A stretch of DNA of 32,869 nucleotides from Poronia punctata (GCA_022579005.1 MU401782.1:1-32869), one strand, 5' to 3'; counted from the stretch's first letter, positions 1 to 11,304 are shown. The notes: generated from the letters alone by a model not told the origin. Translations and numbers: made by a program.

Positions 1-540
1 TAAATTTGTTTATAAAAAAAACTTTTAACTAAGCACTTAAGTTTTTTATTATAATAAATTAAATATAAATAAAAATTAAAGCAATAGTAAATTGCTTATA
101 AGTTAAAAACAAAAGCACAAAAAAATAAAAATGTAGTTAAAAAAATAGCAAGTGTTAAATTTTTTTTTAATACCTTTAACTTTATTAACTATATTAAAGC
201 TATTAAAGCTTAAATATTTTATAAACATAAATATTTAATTTTTTATATATTAGTTTTAAATTGCGTTAAACTTACTTTATTAAAAAGGTATATATATAGT
301 ATACGTATATAGTATATAACTAGTATATAAAAAGTACGCATCTTTTATATATTAAAAATATAGCAGGTCTATATCTTTCTTATATTGCTAATAGGTTTAA
401 ATTATATTGCAAACCTTTATAGCTATATAAGACTTGCTAAAAAAAGTCCTTATAACTTCCTTTTTTTTTAATTAATTAAGTTAACATAGTACTATTAATA
501 GTAATATGTTGTGATTATATTTATTCTAGCTAGACTAATA
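1..540 (+). mobile_element. 3' end of Ty1/copia element 'B' (truncated by window start)
   Basis: Positions 1-152 match the last 145 bp or so before the 3' LTR of element A (8214-8358), beginning with the shared string atttgtttataaaaaaa. They are followed directly by an LTR at 153-540. The order internal tail then LTR shows that this is a 3' end in plus orientation; the rest of the element lies outside the window. An A-rich, purine-biased stretch just before 153 sits where a polypurine tract is expected. The copia assignment is inherited from element A, whose pol can be read. Confidence 0.8.
153..540 (+). repeat. LTR, type B (3' LTR of element B)
   Basis: This 388-bp LTR begins TGTTAAAT and ends CTAGACTAATA. 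It matches the 387-bp LTR at 16988-17374 over its whole length. It shares only the first 20 or so and the last 80 or so bases with the 339-bp type-A LTRs of element A. The terminal CA is probably changed to TA by RIP. Confidence 0.8.
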
Positions 541-2656
541 AAAACTTTAATTTTTAAATTTAAATTATAATATTAAAATATTAACTTTTATAAAAATAAA
601 AATAAACTTAAATATCTAGTATAATATTTAAAAGCTAAAAGTAAAGCAACTAATAAGTATAGTATTAAAAGTACTAAATACTTTAAGCTTAATAAAACTA
701 ATTACTTTTATATTAACTTAAGATTTTAACTATATTTTATATGTTTTTAGTTTTTTCTTAATATAGTAATCCTTATAGTAATTAAAAATGCTAATTTTAA
801 TAAGCGTTATAATAAGCTTTTTGCTTTACTTAAAGCTTGCTAAGTAAAAATATTTATAAATAATAAGCATAATAATATATTATATTTACTGTATTTAAAT
901 ATAAGCGTTAATAAAAAGGTTTTACTTTTTTTTACTAAGCTATTTAAACTATTAAAATTAAGCTAAAAAGCTTATATTAATAAAACTAAATAAATAAAAT
1001 GCTAAAAGGCTACGTTTAATATTAAATGCTTATATACTTTTAAATTAGCATATAGTATCTAAGTAAGCTAGGCTATAAAAGCTAAGGCGTTTAAACGTTT
1101 ATAATACTATTTTAATAATATTTTTAAAATAAAAAAGAATTATATAAATTGGCTATTATATTTTATAAACATAAAATTAAGAAAAATATTTTATTATATT
1201 AAAGCAAGCTTTTGCTGCTTTTATAATTATATAAAAAACTTAAAAGTTATATTTTAAAAAATAAGTTTTTTAAAGCTAAAAATAACTACTTAGTTAATTA
1301 TAATTAAATAAGCTTTTTTAAAAAAAGATTTGCTTATATAGCTAAAGACTATTAAGTTTTAAACTATATATAAGTATATATATATAGGTTTAATAAAAAA
1401 AGCTTTTACTTAAAGTATAAAGTATAAATAATAGTTTAAAAAACTAATAGCTTATAAATAAATATAAAAATATATATACTTTTATTTTAATTAAAAGGTT
1501 TGTTTATATACTAGCTACTATTATAGCTAAGTTTAATTTTAAAATAAAATAATATAATATAGTTAATATTTTTATTTACATATTCCTTTAAAAACTAATT
1601 TATATAAAAATACTTTATAGCTATAAAAATATTTTACATTTTTTAAAGGCTTTTTATAAATTATAAAAAATATTACTACTATAGTAAAAAAAAGCTTATA
1701 TTAACGCTTTTAAAGCTTAAATTTAAGCTAGTACTTTATAAACTTTATATTTTTATTAAAAATAAAATGTTATTATTTATATATATTAATAACTTTATAC
1801 TTATATATTAAAAGGCTTATAAAGCTAAAGCTTTTATAGCTATTAAAAGTTTAAAAAAATAAATATTAACTAACTAAAAATTATAAACTAAAGTAGTTTT
1901 TACATATAAAAATTATTTAAAATTATAAACAAAGCTTAATTTAGTTTTCTTAAGCTATATATATTAAAAAATATATATAAGTTAAGTAACCTTTTTAATA
2001 AAATGCTATTAGCTTTTATAAAATTTATTAAGCTGCTTTTAAATAAAAAAACCGCTACTTATTAAAAAGTTTATTATTATTAACGCAAAATTAAATTAAT
2101 TATATATATTATAATTATTACTAAACTAAATATTACTTTTGTTGCTTTATAATTTTTATGCTTTAATCATTACTTTTTACTTGCTTACTACGCTGCTGTT
2201 AATAAAGTTTTAAACTATTTTTAAGTAAATTAACGCTTTACTTTATAATTTAAAAATAAAAATAAACTTAAAGTAGCTAGTAATTTATTATTTATAAATA
2301 ATATTATTAATTAAAAGCTTATAAGCATACGCTATACTTTTTTTAATAGTTTTATTAAATAAAAAGTAAATAAATAAAATATTATTATTACTTTTATTAT
2401 TAAAGCAAAACTTTTTATATTAGCTTAAGCTGCAAAAAAGCTATATTTATTAGCTAGCTTACTAATAAGCTTAATATTAATTTAAAATAAAAGCATATTA
2501 TTAATTTAATAAGTAAAAATATTATAATACTTAAAATAAAATTATAATATATTAATATATATAATTACTAATTATATTAAAAAGTAATTAATAAAACGCT
2601 TTAAGTAGTTTATATACTAATAAATTTAATAATAGCTAATAGTTATATAAAGTCTT
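541..2656 (+). mobile_element. Ty1/copia element 'E', pol 3' portion (interrupted)
   Basis: The plus-strand translation shows degenerate copia reverse transcriptase C-terminus and RNase H. Around 2100-2260 an ITR-x-x-I-x-F-A-like stretch corresponds to the 'TRPDIAFA' part of copia pol. From about 2275 on, an A-S-N/D segment is followed near 2400-2440 by a segment like the 'TTEAELLALAQAAKE' part of fungal copia RNase H. The frame reaches a K-S-L motif at 2650-2656 and is then interrupted by element A. The C-terminal codons of the same frame resume at 8698. The 5' part of E is missing; element B abuts it at 540/541. Stops are mostly TAA or TAG where Gln or Trp is expected. The lineage differs from element A, whose RNase H reads differently. 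Confidence 0.72.
2652..2656 (+). repeat. Target-site duplication gtctt (left copy)
   Basis: The five bases gtctt precede the 5' LTR of element A, and the identical gtctt at 8698-8702 follows its 3' LTR. This marks insertion of A into E pol. A 5-bp duplication is usual for Ty1/copia integrases. Confidence 0.9.
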
Positions 2657-2995
2657 TGTTAAAATCCCTTTTAATACCCCTTTACTAGTTAACTATATTA
2701 GCTGCATTAATATAAACTATATTATATTTTTTAATAAAAGTAAATACTGAAAAAATAAATGTATACGCGTAAGCTAATTATAAGTGCGTACTTGCTATAT
2801 ACTTTAATTATAAAAGATATGCTACTTTTATATATTTAGTACGTAGTAAGTTTAAGTAGCCCTTGTACTATAAGCTATTTAAACCTAGCTATAAGTAGTT
2901 TTTTTAACTTTTTTTCTTTTTTAATAAATAAAGTTTAATATAGTACTATAAATAGTAACGTATTATAATTATATTTATTTCTAGCTAGACTAACA
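2657..2995 (+). repeat. 5' LTR of element A (type A)
   Basis: This 339-bp repeat starts TGTTAAAATCCC and ends GACTAACA, so it has canonical TG...CA ends. It is repeated almost base for base at 8359-8697, with mostly C/T and G/A differences. Nearly all its runs of C (ccctt, acccc) survive, so it is less mutated than the internal region. Confidence 0.93.
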
Positions 2996-3036
2996 CTAAT
3001 TAGTAGTTAAATTAGTAACTATAAAAAAGCAAGGTT
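2996..3036 (+). other. Conserved sequence at the primer-binding-site position of element A
   Basis: The stretch ctaattagtagttaaatta and what follows, up to gcaaggtttaaaaata, is repeated at 17375-17420 directly after the LTR of element C. Its place, right after the LTR, is that of the tRNA primer-binding site. RIP has changed it too far to name the tRNA. Confidence 0.55.
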
Positions 3037-6000
3037 TAAAAATAAAAACTACTAACATACTTATTTTTTATTTAACTTAAAGTTATATTAGCTTTATATT
3101 GCTTTTAAAACGTTATTAAATTAAATAAGTAATAAATAAAAAATCTAACTTAAATTAATTATATAACTACTTAAAAAAAATTAAGTAAGCAAAAAAAGCT
3201 ATACTAAATTATAATAAGCGTTTTATAAGTTATATACTAATAAAATAAAAAATAGTAAGTATTTTTTATTACTTTTTGTTAATTTTATGCTAATTTAAAA
3301 ACTAATTAGTACTTATTTATTATAGTATTAACTTTATATAGCTTTAGCTTTTTTAAAAAAAAACTAAAAAATTAAATTTAACAAGAGGCCTTATATATAT
3401 AATAAGTAAGATTGCATTTTTTTATAACGCTTAAAATAAAAACTTTAATTAAATTTAAATTTTTAAAAAAATAAAAATAATACTTTATTTTTTAAAAAAG
3501 CATATTATTTTTAACTATTAAAGTATTAAAAATTTTAACTTTAAAACGCTAGTAAAAAATAAAGTAAATATATATATTTTATTTAAAATAACTAAGTATA
3601 TATATATTAACTTTAATAGTAAAGATTTTTTTTAACTTTTTAATAAAATTTTAAGTACTAAATATAAAAAAATTTTAATTTTATTATATATATAGTTTAA
3701 CGTTTGTTACTACTAGTACTAAACTAAAAAAATATTAATAATAATATAATTAAAAGTTAAGCTGCTATTAATAACTAATTGCTAGCAATTATATATAGTA
3801 ATATAATAATTAAAAAACTTTAGTACTTTTTTTATATATTTTTATATAAAAATAAAAAGCTTAGTATAACTTTTTTGTTTACTTTTAAAAATAAAAAGTA
3901 TATACGTTAAAATATACTTAATTTAAAAGCGTATTTTAAAATACTAGTACTTAAACTAAAAATATAAGCATAAATATTTTAAGCTTTTTAAACTGCTTTT
4001 ATACTTACTTTTACGCATACTTTTTAATTTATAATTAAGCAGTTAGCGCTTTAGTAGCAACTTATTTTTACTTTTGCTATTAAGTTTAAAAACTTTTTAT
4101 TATTATTTTTAAATTTTTATAATTTTAACTATATTTTGCTTTATTAATTATTTTTAATATATTTAATAAACAATACTTTTTTTATATTAAATAAAATTGC
4201 TATATTTATAAAAATATAGTAAAAAAACTGTAACTATATAAAAAATCCTTATAACTTATTATATAATAAAATATAAATATTTATTAATATATAATGCTAA
4301 ATTAAAATATTTAAAAACTAATATTAAGCTATATTTTTTATAATTTTAAACAATTATACTAAGCAATACTTTAAGTTAAATTTATACTTTAATAATATTG
4401 TAAATTAGTTTTAATACTTTATTAACTAGATAATAATTATATATTAAAACATTTATAACTAAAAGTTAAAAAAAACCTTTATAAAAGCTTTTAATTTTAT
4501 AATTAATAAAATTATAAAAGCTTAGCAAGCACTTAGTATTATATATTAAAATAAAATTTACTTAGTAATAAATATAGTACGCGTATATAAAAGTATTTTT
4601 AAGTTTAATATAATATTTATTTATTAAAAGCTAATATTTAAAAGTTTATTTTTTAGCTTTTAAGCATGTTTATAAGTAGTAAATAATAGTAAAATTAGCA
4701 CTATATTTTATATAAATTATAAGTATAATAATTATAGTTATAATAAAAATACTTTAATACTATATTGCTTTTGTTTTAAACTTAAGTTAAATATATTAAA
4801 AATAAAGTTTAAGTGCTGTATATATAATAAAAAAAGCTATAAATTAATAAACTATTTAATAAATAAACGTTATAAGTTAAAGCAATAATATTTTACTACT
4901 TTTAAAATAATTAATAAATATAAGCTAAGTATAAAAAAAAGTTTTTAGTACTTAATAAAAGTAAAAGGTATTTTTAAACTTATTTTTAATTTAAACGCAA
5001 AATAAAACAATATTAATAAAAAAATAGTAAAAAAGTTTATTTAGTTGTTAATAAACGCTGCTTATATATATTGCGTTATAAGTAAAAATATATTGCAAAC
5101 TAAAGCTAAAACCTTATTAAACTAATTTATTTTAAAAGATTTATATTAAATAAAATATTAAAGTAAATTATAAAATATAAGTGCTTTTAATTACTTAACT
5201 ATTAAAAAAGCGTAATTAAAAGCATACTTATATTTAAATTTAAAAGCAAATATAGTATAAAAACTAAGCAAAGTTTATATTAAGTTTAGCAGTAGTAATA
5301 TTATTAAAACTATTAGTATAATTTAAATATAAAACCTTTTTAAAATAACTATATATTATGTTTTAAATATGCTTACTTTTTTTTTATTTTTGCTATATAA
5401 TGCTAATTATATTAGTGCTTATTTTAATAATACTAAAAATATTATTATTTAAAGCAATAGTAATATAATATTAGTTATTTATAAACAAAAACATTTGTTT
5501 TTTAATATATACTTTTATAAAGCTATTGCGTACTTTATTAAAACTAAGTTATATTAGCTTTATAAATAATTTAAGCACTTTTAAATAATAAAACTAAAGT
5601 AAATATTAACTGCTATAAGTTATAAAGTTAATTATTTTATTTTAAAAAAAAATAAAAATTTTATTACTATTGCTAAATATATAACCTAGTATTAAAATGC
5701 TTTAAATTTACTTTAAAAAATAACTATAAATTTTATTATAAAGTTATTATTAATATTGTTTAAATTAATAATAAATAAGTTTTTTACGTTATTAATTTAG
5801 CTATATTACTTTAAGCTATAACTTTTATTTAATTAATAAAAGCGCATAAAGTATAAAATATACTTTATAAGTACTAGATTAACGTTTACTAAAAACTGCT
5901 TAATTATATAGTTTATAACTTTAGTACTAACTTTGCTTTAAAAAAGTTTTATACTAATACTAAAATTATAAAAATTACTTGCAAAAAAATACTTATTAAA

Positions 6001-7319
6001 GCATATTAAGCACTTAGCAAAATTAAACGTATACATTTCCTTTTATACTATGCTTTTAAAATTATTAAAAAAAGAATTAGCTACTAAAATAATAATAAAT
6101 TAATTTTATAAATAGCTATAAAAGCATTAAATAATATAGCAAGCTTTAATAAACTAGTTTTTACTTTATTAGTATTTAAAACTTACTTATAAATTAATTA
6201 TAATTTCCTATTATTACTTAAAATTATTTAGTATATAAAAACAATTTAAAAAGCTATAAACGCTATTTAAATTAAAAAAGCAAAAGTAAATATATTTTGT
6301 GCGCTTTATACTTAAAATACTTTTAATTTACTTTTTATTTTTACTTTTTATTTTTACTTTTTTTTTATAAAATAAAGTTTTTATTTAGTAAAAAAAGTAA
6401 AAATAAAATAGTTTATTTAAAGTTTATATAATTAAAAGTAAAAATATTATTATTAAAATAGTTAATAAACTAATAAAATTTTATTATATTTAAGTAAAGC
6501 TTTATTAATACGCTACTAAATTGCTAGCAAACTTATACTAAACTAATAATAAAGTAAATATAAATTAAAACATACTAAAAGTAAAAAACTTTTAACTTTT
6601 AACTACTTTTATAAAAAATTATAAAAAAATATAATTGCTATATTTTAATACTTTTTAATAATATAGTTTATATATGTTATAGTACTAAAAATATACTTAA
6701 ATGCAAAAAAAAGCAAATTTTTAATTATGCTTAAAGCTATATAATAAAGGGATTATTACTATACTTAGTTTACTTTTTAAAAAGTTTAACGCTTTAAAAA
6801 TTAATAATTTTTTAAGTATAAAAATATTTAAGTTTATTTAATTTAACTTTAAAAAGTACTTAAATATTAAGCTATTTTTTTTATATAGTATATAAAATTA
6901 AAAGTAAATTAACTTAGCTTTATAAAAAATTGCAACTTATAGTTTAAAGCTATAATAATAATAATAAAAAAATAGTTTTATATTAAGCTTTTATTATTTA
7001 GTAAATAAGTTAATAAGTTATTTTTATTTTTAGCTTATTTTTAATTTAAAACTATAATGCTTATAGTAAGCTAAAAAATATTATATAAGTATATATATAA
7101 GCAAAAAACTACTTTTTTAAATAATTTATATATATTTACTAATTAAACTTAAAAAAAGTATTTTAAAAGTACTATTTTTTAATTACTTTACTTTTTTTAT
7201 AGTTTAGCTAAATTAAGTTTATATTAATTTTAAACTTATTATAAACACTACTAAAATTAACTTAATATAGTAACTTTAACTTATAACCTTTACTTTTTAT
7301 TTATAAAAAGTAAACATAA

Positions 7320-8160
7320 TAAATTTAGTATTATTATGTTATAAACAAATAATACTTTATTATTTGCTATATTTACGTTTTTAACTAAAAAAAAAACTAA
7401 ACTTTTTAAAGCTAAATTTAAAGCAAAACTAAAGCAATATTTAAGCAAAAAATAAGTAATTAAGTTTACTAGTATAAAAATTACTTTTTAAAATAGTAAT
7501 ATAAATTTTATATAAAAAAAATAAGTAAAAAATTTAGTTTAAATTAACTTTAATTTACTAAATGCTTTTTAGTAATATGTTAGCTAAAAGATATATAGTG
7601 CTTATATTAGCAATATTTATTAACTTAAAACTATATTTAACTTATTAATAGCTATATAAATTATTTAACTTATTAAAAACAATATTTAAGTATTAAATAA
7701 GCAAATTAACTAGTAAATTAAAAATAAATATTGTAAATTAACCTATATTTTATTAAACTTATTAAAAGTAAAGCTATTTATTTTTACTAATAAATTATTT
7801 ACTAATAATACTAACTTAAGTTTTTAAATTAGTTTTTTTATTATTTTTGCTAATAAGTTAATACTAAATTATAAGCAAAACAAATATAAAATTATTAGCA
7901 ACATTATTTACTAAAACTTAAATAAATATAAGCGCATTACTTAGTTAGTTTTTGCTAGCAAACTATATAGTATAGTTAATAAAGTAAATAACGTTATTAC
8001 TTTATATATTACTTTATATTTAATTACTAAAGTATTTAAATTACTTTTAATTTTTTTAGTACTTTATACTAATTTTAAGTTGCTTTACTAATACTTTATA
8101 AAGCTTAAAAGTATAAGTAAAAAACGCTTTATAATTAACGTTATATTGCTATAAAAATCT
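7320..8160 (+). pseudogene. Copia pol remnant (RT active-site region and RNase H) of element A
   Basis: The frame at 7342-7356 now reads stop-T-N-N-T followed by L-L-F-A. This is the RT catalytic region, where fungal copia elements have a Q-T-D-D-T type motif; both catalytic Asp codons have become Asn (GAT to AAT) and the Gln codon a stop. Further on, 7740-8150 reads as the fungal copia RNase H domain: an F-T-N/D-x-x-F segment near 7780-7800, then an S/T-K-x-x-x-I-x-x-L-L segment near 7900-7960. The copy is therefore catalytically dead as well as full of stops. The assignment rests on the eye-read translation. Confidence 0.75.
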
Positions 8161-8358
8161 TATAACCATAAAAAGATTATAAAAATATATTAAATTAACA
8201 AAAAAAATAACCTTGCAAATTTGTTTATAAAAAAAGCTTTTAATTTAACACTTAAGTTTTTTATTATAATAAATTAGATATAAATACGTATTAAAGCAAT
8301 AGTAAATCGCCTAAAAGTTAACAATAAAAAAAAAATATAGTTAAAAAAAAATAGTAAG

Positions 8359-8697
8359 TATTAAAATCCCTTTTAATACCCCTTTACTAGTTAACTACAT
8401 TAGCTATATTAATATAAACTATATTATATCTTTTAATAAAAGTAAATACTAAAAAAATAAATATATACACATAAGCTAATTATAAGTATATACTTGCTAT
8501 ATACTTTAGTTATAAAAAGTACGCTACCTTTATATACTTAGTACGTAGTAAGTCTAAGTAGCCCTTATACTACAAGCTATTTAAACCTAGCTATAAGTAA
8601 TTTTTTTAACTTCTCTTCTCTTTTAATAAATAAAATTTAATATAGTACTATAAATAGTAACGTATTATAATTATATTTATTTCTAGCTAGACTAACA
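8359..8697 (+). repeat. 3' LTR of element A (type A)
   Basis: This is the 339-bp partner of 2657-2995. Its first bases are TA instead of TG, a G-to-A change in the RIP direction; it ends GACTAACA. It is followed at 8698-8702 by gtctt, the second copy of the target duplication. Confidence 0.93.
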
Positions 8698-9091
8698 GTC
8701 TTTAATATAAAATAAGTAAGCAAACTTTTTAAAACAAATTAATTTAATTAATATTAACTAGCTTATTACTATAAAAGTATAAAGAAATTAAAAAAATAAA
8801 CTAAAACAATTTAAAATATTATAACTATTATTATAAAAGCTATAATACTATAAAATAAAAGTATTATTTATAGCTATAAAAAAAACTAATATATTAGCTT
8901 ATTTTAAAAAGGTATATTAAAACTAATAAATTATAAAATAATAAAAATTAATATAATATTTATATAATAAAAAAATATAGCTATAATAAGAACTACTATA
9001 AAAAAAGGTTCTTTTATAAAAGGTTTCCCTTTACTTATTTAATATATGCAAATTTTATAGTAAAAAGAAGTTTTCTTTCTTTACGCGTACA
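8698..9091 (+). mobile_element. 3' end of copia element 'E' (C-terminus of pol plus probable LTR or UTR)
   Basis: After gtctt the frame of E pol continues from 2656. About 20 codons end near 8763 in an F-L-x-Q-I-N-L-V/I-N-I type C-terminus, matching the end of fungal copia polyproteins ('QLGLVDI'). The remaining 330 or so bp are AT-rich and non-coding and probably hold the 3' LTR. The only LTR-like end I see is the CA of gcgtaca near 9091, where composition changes, so this right boundary is approximate. Confidence 0.6.
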
Positions 9092-10330
9092 TAAATCAAT
9101 ATATACAATTTAGCTAATCTGCTTAGTTCTAACAGAATGCGCAAGCCTTTTCGACAGGGGTTTAGGTATGAGTTAGATACTGTAGCAGAATGTGTAAGTT
9201 GAAAAATCGAGTTGGTTAGGTAGGTAGGCAATATGTACGCGTAACTCTACAAGTACCGCGTCCCGAGTAATAGATCCCCAAAATCATCACGTGCCTTTTC
9301 TAACATCTTACCAATACCAAATTGCAAGGCAAAGGTGTCTTCGCGATTTTATACCAGAAATACCCATGTTCTAAACAACTTACGTTCTTGTTTATGTACA
9401 AGGTAGCTATCTACATGTATGTAGGTACATACCTAACCTAGTCTTGGTCAGTAAGCTTCTTCCTTTCCGTCTATCGCCCCTTCTTCTTCTTCTTTTCCTT
9501 TCCTACGTAACTCAGTAACTCATATTATCTATAACGTTCAGCGATTTGCCACCAAGCGGTGTTGTGTGCAGCACCTTTTTAGAGTGAAAAAGAAGGTGAG
9601 AAAGTGAAAAAAAAATGAGGGAGCGGCGGAGGGAGCGGGGGGCTCTATTACCCGTGCAGCGTTCGTTGCTTGAGTACTATGATTTTTGCTCCGGACCAGA
9701 AGCCAAGACGTCGTGTTTACGCCGAAGGACGATGCAGGTTTAGTGTTTAGTAATATTGCTACGGTTGGCTCCTGGTAGAGTGGTGCGAAATCACCTTTAA
9801 TCAAGCTTCCGAGGTTGCAGCAAATTAGGTACATGACGAGTACTGTTTAGACGAGTACTGTTTAGACGAGTACTGTTTAGAAGAGTACTGTTTAGACGAG
9901 GGCTGCTTGGAGCGGCTGTACCGTTTCTCCTTAGTTAGCCGTGTGTGACGTAGGCCAAAGTAAAAGTAGCGATAACCTTGACAAAGGGAAAAATTCAGTA
10001 TACAGTGTATACCTCCTAACGTAGTCTTATCCGCCGGGCTAGATTGCGAACTCTTGCACACTGAGCAACCGCCGAGAGCCGCACTGCGTCCGCTGAGCCC
10101 CCGGTTTCAAATTGACGCTCATGGACTACAAATTCTAGGTCCGTCTATAATCGCTGCAGAACTTACATAGTGCGCCGAAGACTTCAATGTATTAAGATTT
10201 CCGAGTCCCGGGCCCCGGACAATGTACATTCTTGTATCTAGACTCCCTGTCGGATGCATCCGGGGGCTTCTGAAGCATACAAGAGTTGTCATATTAGGAG
10301 ATGCGTTACGCTTCTAGTCTCTAGCTTTTG
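9092..10330. other. Normal-composition island, upstream part; no supported gene
   Basis: Base composition becomes balanced within some 40 bases. I find no convincing gene here. The frames that exist are a minus-strand frame at 9538-9834, a minus-strand frame at 9825-10061 whose end is only the translated minisatellite, and a 42-codon plus frame from ATG 9615. None has a recognisable domain, splice signals or codon bias. Visible landmarks are a pyrimidine-rich tract at about 9470-9515, a CACGTG palindrome at 9288-9293 (possible bHLH site) and the 15-bp minisatellite at 9835-9900. The region most likely holds the distal promoter of the gene at 10481, or the relic of a lost gene. Confidence 0.5.
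9835..9900 (+). repeat. 15-bp minisatellite, 4.4 units
   Basis: The unit gacgagtactgttta is repeated in tandem at 9835-9849, 9850-9864, 9865-9879 and 9880-9894, followed by six bases of a fifth. Unit 4 has one change (gaagag). Because 15 is a multiple of three, every frame through it is periodic, which explains the repetitive Ser-Lys-Gln-Tyr-Ser translation on the minus strand. It lies about 580 bp upstream of the gene start. Confidence 0.95.
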
Positions 10331-10332
10331 TC

Positions 10333-10340
10333 TATAAAAG
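10333..10340 (+). promoter_or_regulatory. TATA box of the HsbA-like gene
   Basis: TATAAAAG lies 148 bp before the ATG at 10481. It is followed by a pyrimidine-rich leader (repeated tcgtt and cttttgttct) and then by a CACCTCTA-type repeated stretch at about 10412-10448. No ATG occurs between this box and 10481, so 10481 is the first start codon of any transcript beginning downstream of it. Confidence 0.65.
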
Positions 10341-10480
10341 AGGGGACTGGGTCGTTTCGTTCGTTCTTCGCTTTTGTTCTCCTAACTCAAACAAGTTGCA
10401 GCATTGTTATAACACCTCTACCACACCTCTACTATACCTCCACTACACGCTTGCGTTTTGTGAGTGACCATCGTATCACT

Positions 10481-11304
10481 ATGAAACTCGAACTTGCCGT
10501 CGTTGCCCTGGGCTCCGCCAATCTCGTTTGTAGCATTAGCCTGGCGCAGAGAAATGCCAACTCCCTCATCGATAGACTGGATATCATCCATAAGGCCATG
10601 ACGGAGGCAGATAATAACGTAGTGGCCTACCACGGAGGTTTGCCTGTTGCTCTACGCGATTCTGCCAAAAACCTATATCATGTCATCCACGATGGCGTTG
10701 GGGCTGTACAGCGCATGGAACCTCTTACGCACGAGGACGTTGGTTGCATCGGTACAGCCGCTGGCCAGGTCTCAGCTATTGGGACTAAATTCCTCAATGA
10801 CCTCGGTGCCAGCGCCTCCGTCTTTGGAGCTCACGGGCTCTGTGGGACCGCCTACCGTTATAGCAACAGACTCGGTAACCAACACAGCCGCCTATTTTCG
10901 GTGTCGCCTAAACAGAGACCAGATGCTGATATTCCCCTTACTCACTAGGCAACATAAGCTACGACTTTTACACGGCTGCCAAGGCCAAATTCCCGGCACA
11001 GGATCAAGACTACGCCGACAAGGAGATTGAAGCCAACAAGGCACTATTTGCCAAGTGCCAGGAAGCGCTCGCTCCTGGTAACTGCGTTGATAAACAGCCG
11101 TCGCCGTCGCATAATCATAGCTATACTGAGCCGGATAAGACTCACGCAACATGCATCGGATGGCAGACACCGGTTCCAGCGCCCGGAACGCCAGGAAAGG
11201 GTGGAGAGGACGGTCGTCCTGTTCCCATCGAAGGTGCGGCGAGTGTCTTGGGCCTGTCTGCCGACACTCTGGCACTGCTAGTTGCTGTAAGCTTTGCGCT
11301 CTAG
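10481..11304 (+). CDS. Secreted, probably GPI-anchored HsbA-like cell-wall protein (two exons)
   Basis: The coding sequence joins 10481-10874 and 10949-11304 and gives 249 residues. Residues 1-22 look like a signal peptide (likely cut after A22). Residues 24 to about 175 are helical and fit the hydrophobic surface-binding protein A / cell-wall galactomannoprotein family: a Y-H-G-G motif at 50-53, amphipathic helices, then an F-Y-T-A-A-K-A-K-F-P helix at 138-147 contributed by exon 2. Cysteines are at 89, 121, 168, 177 and 200. N-glycosylation sequons lie at N133 and N187. Residues 180-225 form a Pro/Gly-rich linker. The C-terminus (E-G-A-A-S at 226-230, then a hydrophobic tail to L249) looks like a GPI-attachment signal. 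Family members act at the wall or on hydrophobic surfaces; A. oryzae HsbA recruits cutinase. The start has A at -3 and is the first ATG after the TATA box. The frame is undamaged and GC-rich at third positions, unlike the RIP-mutated DNA on both sides. The family call is by eye. Confidence 0.8.
10875..10948 (+). other. Predicted 74-nt spliceosomal intron (phase 1)
   Basis: The donor is GTAACC at 10875, the branch-site match is CTGAT at 10925-10929 and the acceptor is CACTAG ending at 10948. The length, and the 19-nt distance from branch site to acceptor, are typical of filamentous fungi. Splicing joins L131 to G132-N133-I-S-Y-D-F-Y and opens 117 further codons. Those codons continue the family's helical pattern and end in a GPI-like signal, which is the best evidence for the intron. 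Without splicing the frame stops at the TAG that forms the acceptor itself (10946-10948). The donor is weaker than the usual GTAAGT or GTATGT. Confidence 0.75.

Larger units (their letters stand above)
2657..8697 (+). mobile_element. Complete Ty1/copia LTR retrotransposon 'A', RIP-inactivated
   Basis: The 6041-bp element has two direct 339-bp LTRs (2657-2995 and 8359-8697), a 5-bp target duplication and a conserved PBS-position sequence after the 5' LTR. The pol order, with RT before RNase H near the 3' end, fits copia. RT is seen at about 7330-7450 and RNase H at about 7740-8150. No frame is open, so the copy is dead. It lies inside element E. Element C carries the same internal sequence (C 17375-19795 and 26807-28010 correspond to A about 2996-6510), and the element B tail matches its 3' end. 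Confidence 0.92.
1..9091. other. AT-rich, RIP-like block (left)
   Basis: The block is almost only A and T. The remaining G and C sit mainly in AGCT, GCT, AAG and CTT contexts. TCA and TGA are nearly absent, as expected after CpA-to-TpA mutation on both strands (RIP). No reading frame of useful length survives, yet the translations still spell retrotransposon domains with stops where Gln or Trp codons would be (CAA or CAG to TAA or TAG; TGG to TAG). It is filled by copia elements B, E and A, described separately. That RIP is the cause is inference from the mutation pattern; a general AT drift would not be so specific to dinucleotides. Confidence 0.85.

Noticed and set aside
1..9091. Mitochondrial or plastid origin because of the extreme AT content
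   Set aside because: The translations read as Ty1/copia pol with stops at Gln and Trp positions, and the block adjoins a nuclear gene with a spliceosomal intron. RIP explains the composition.
9615..9743. Small plus-strand frame starting at ATG 9615 (42 codons, Arg-rich)
   Set aside because: It is short, compositionally biased by a purine-rich run, and has no family resemblance.
9538..9834. 98-codon minus-strand frame in the island
   Set aside because: It has no recognisable domain and ends in a poly-Phe stretch that is just the purine-rich tract at 9585-9620. The plus strand of 9700-9830 also has a fairly open frame with a single TAG, so neither direction is favoured. I keep it as non-coding.
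9825..10061. 78-codon minus-strand frame with Ser-Lys-Gln-Tyr-Ser repeats
   Set aside because: The repetitive end is only the translated 15-bp minisatellite, which stays open in any frame without a stop in the unit. There is no signal peptide, domain or splice evidence.
10328..10480. Upstream in-frame extension of the HsbA-like protein
   Set aside because: It would start before and include the TATA box and leader. It would also bury the signal peptide beginning at 10481, which is the first ATG after the TATA box.
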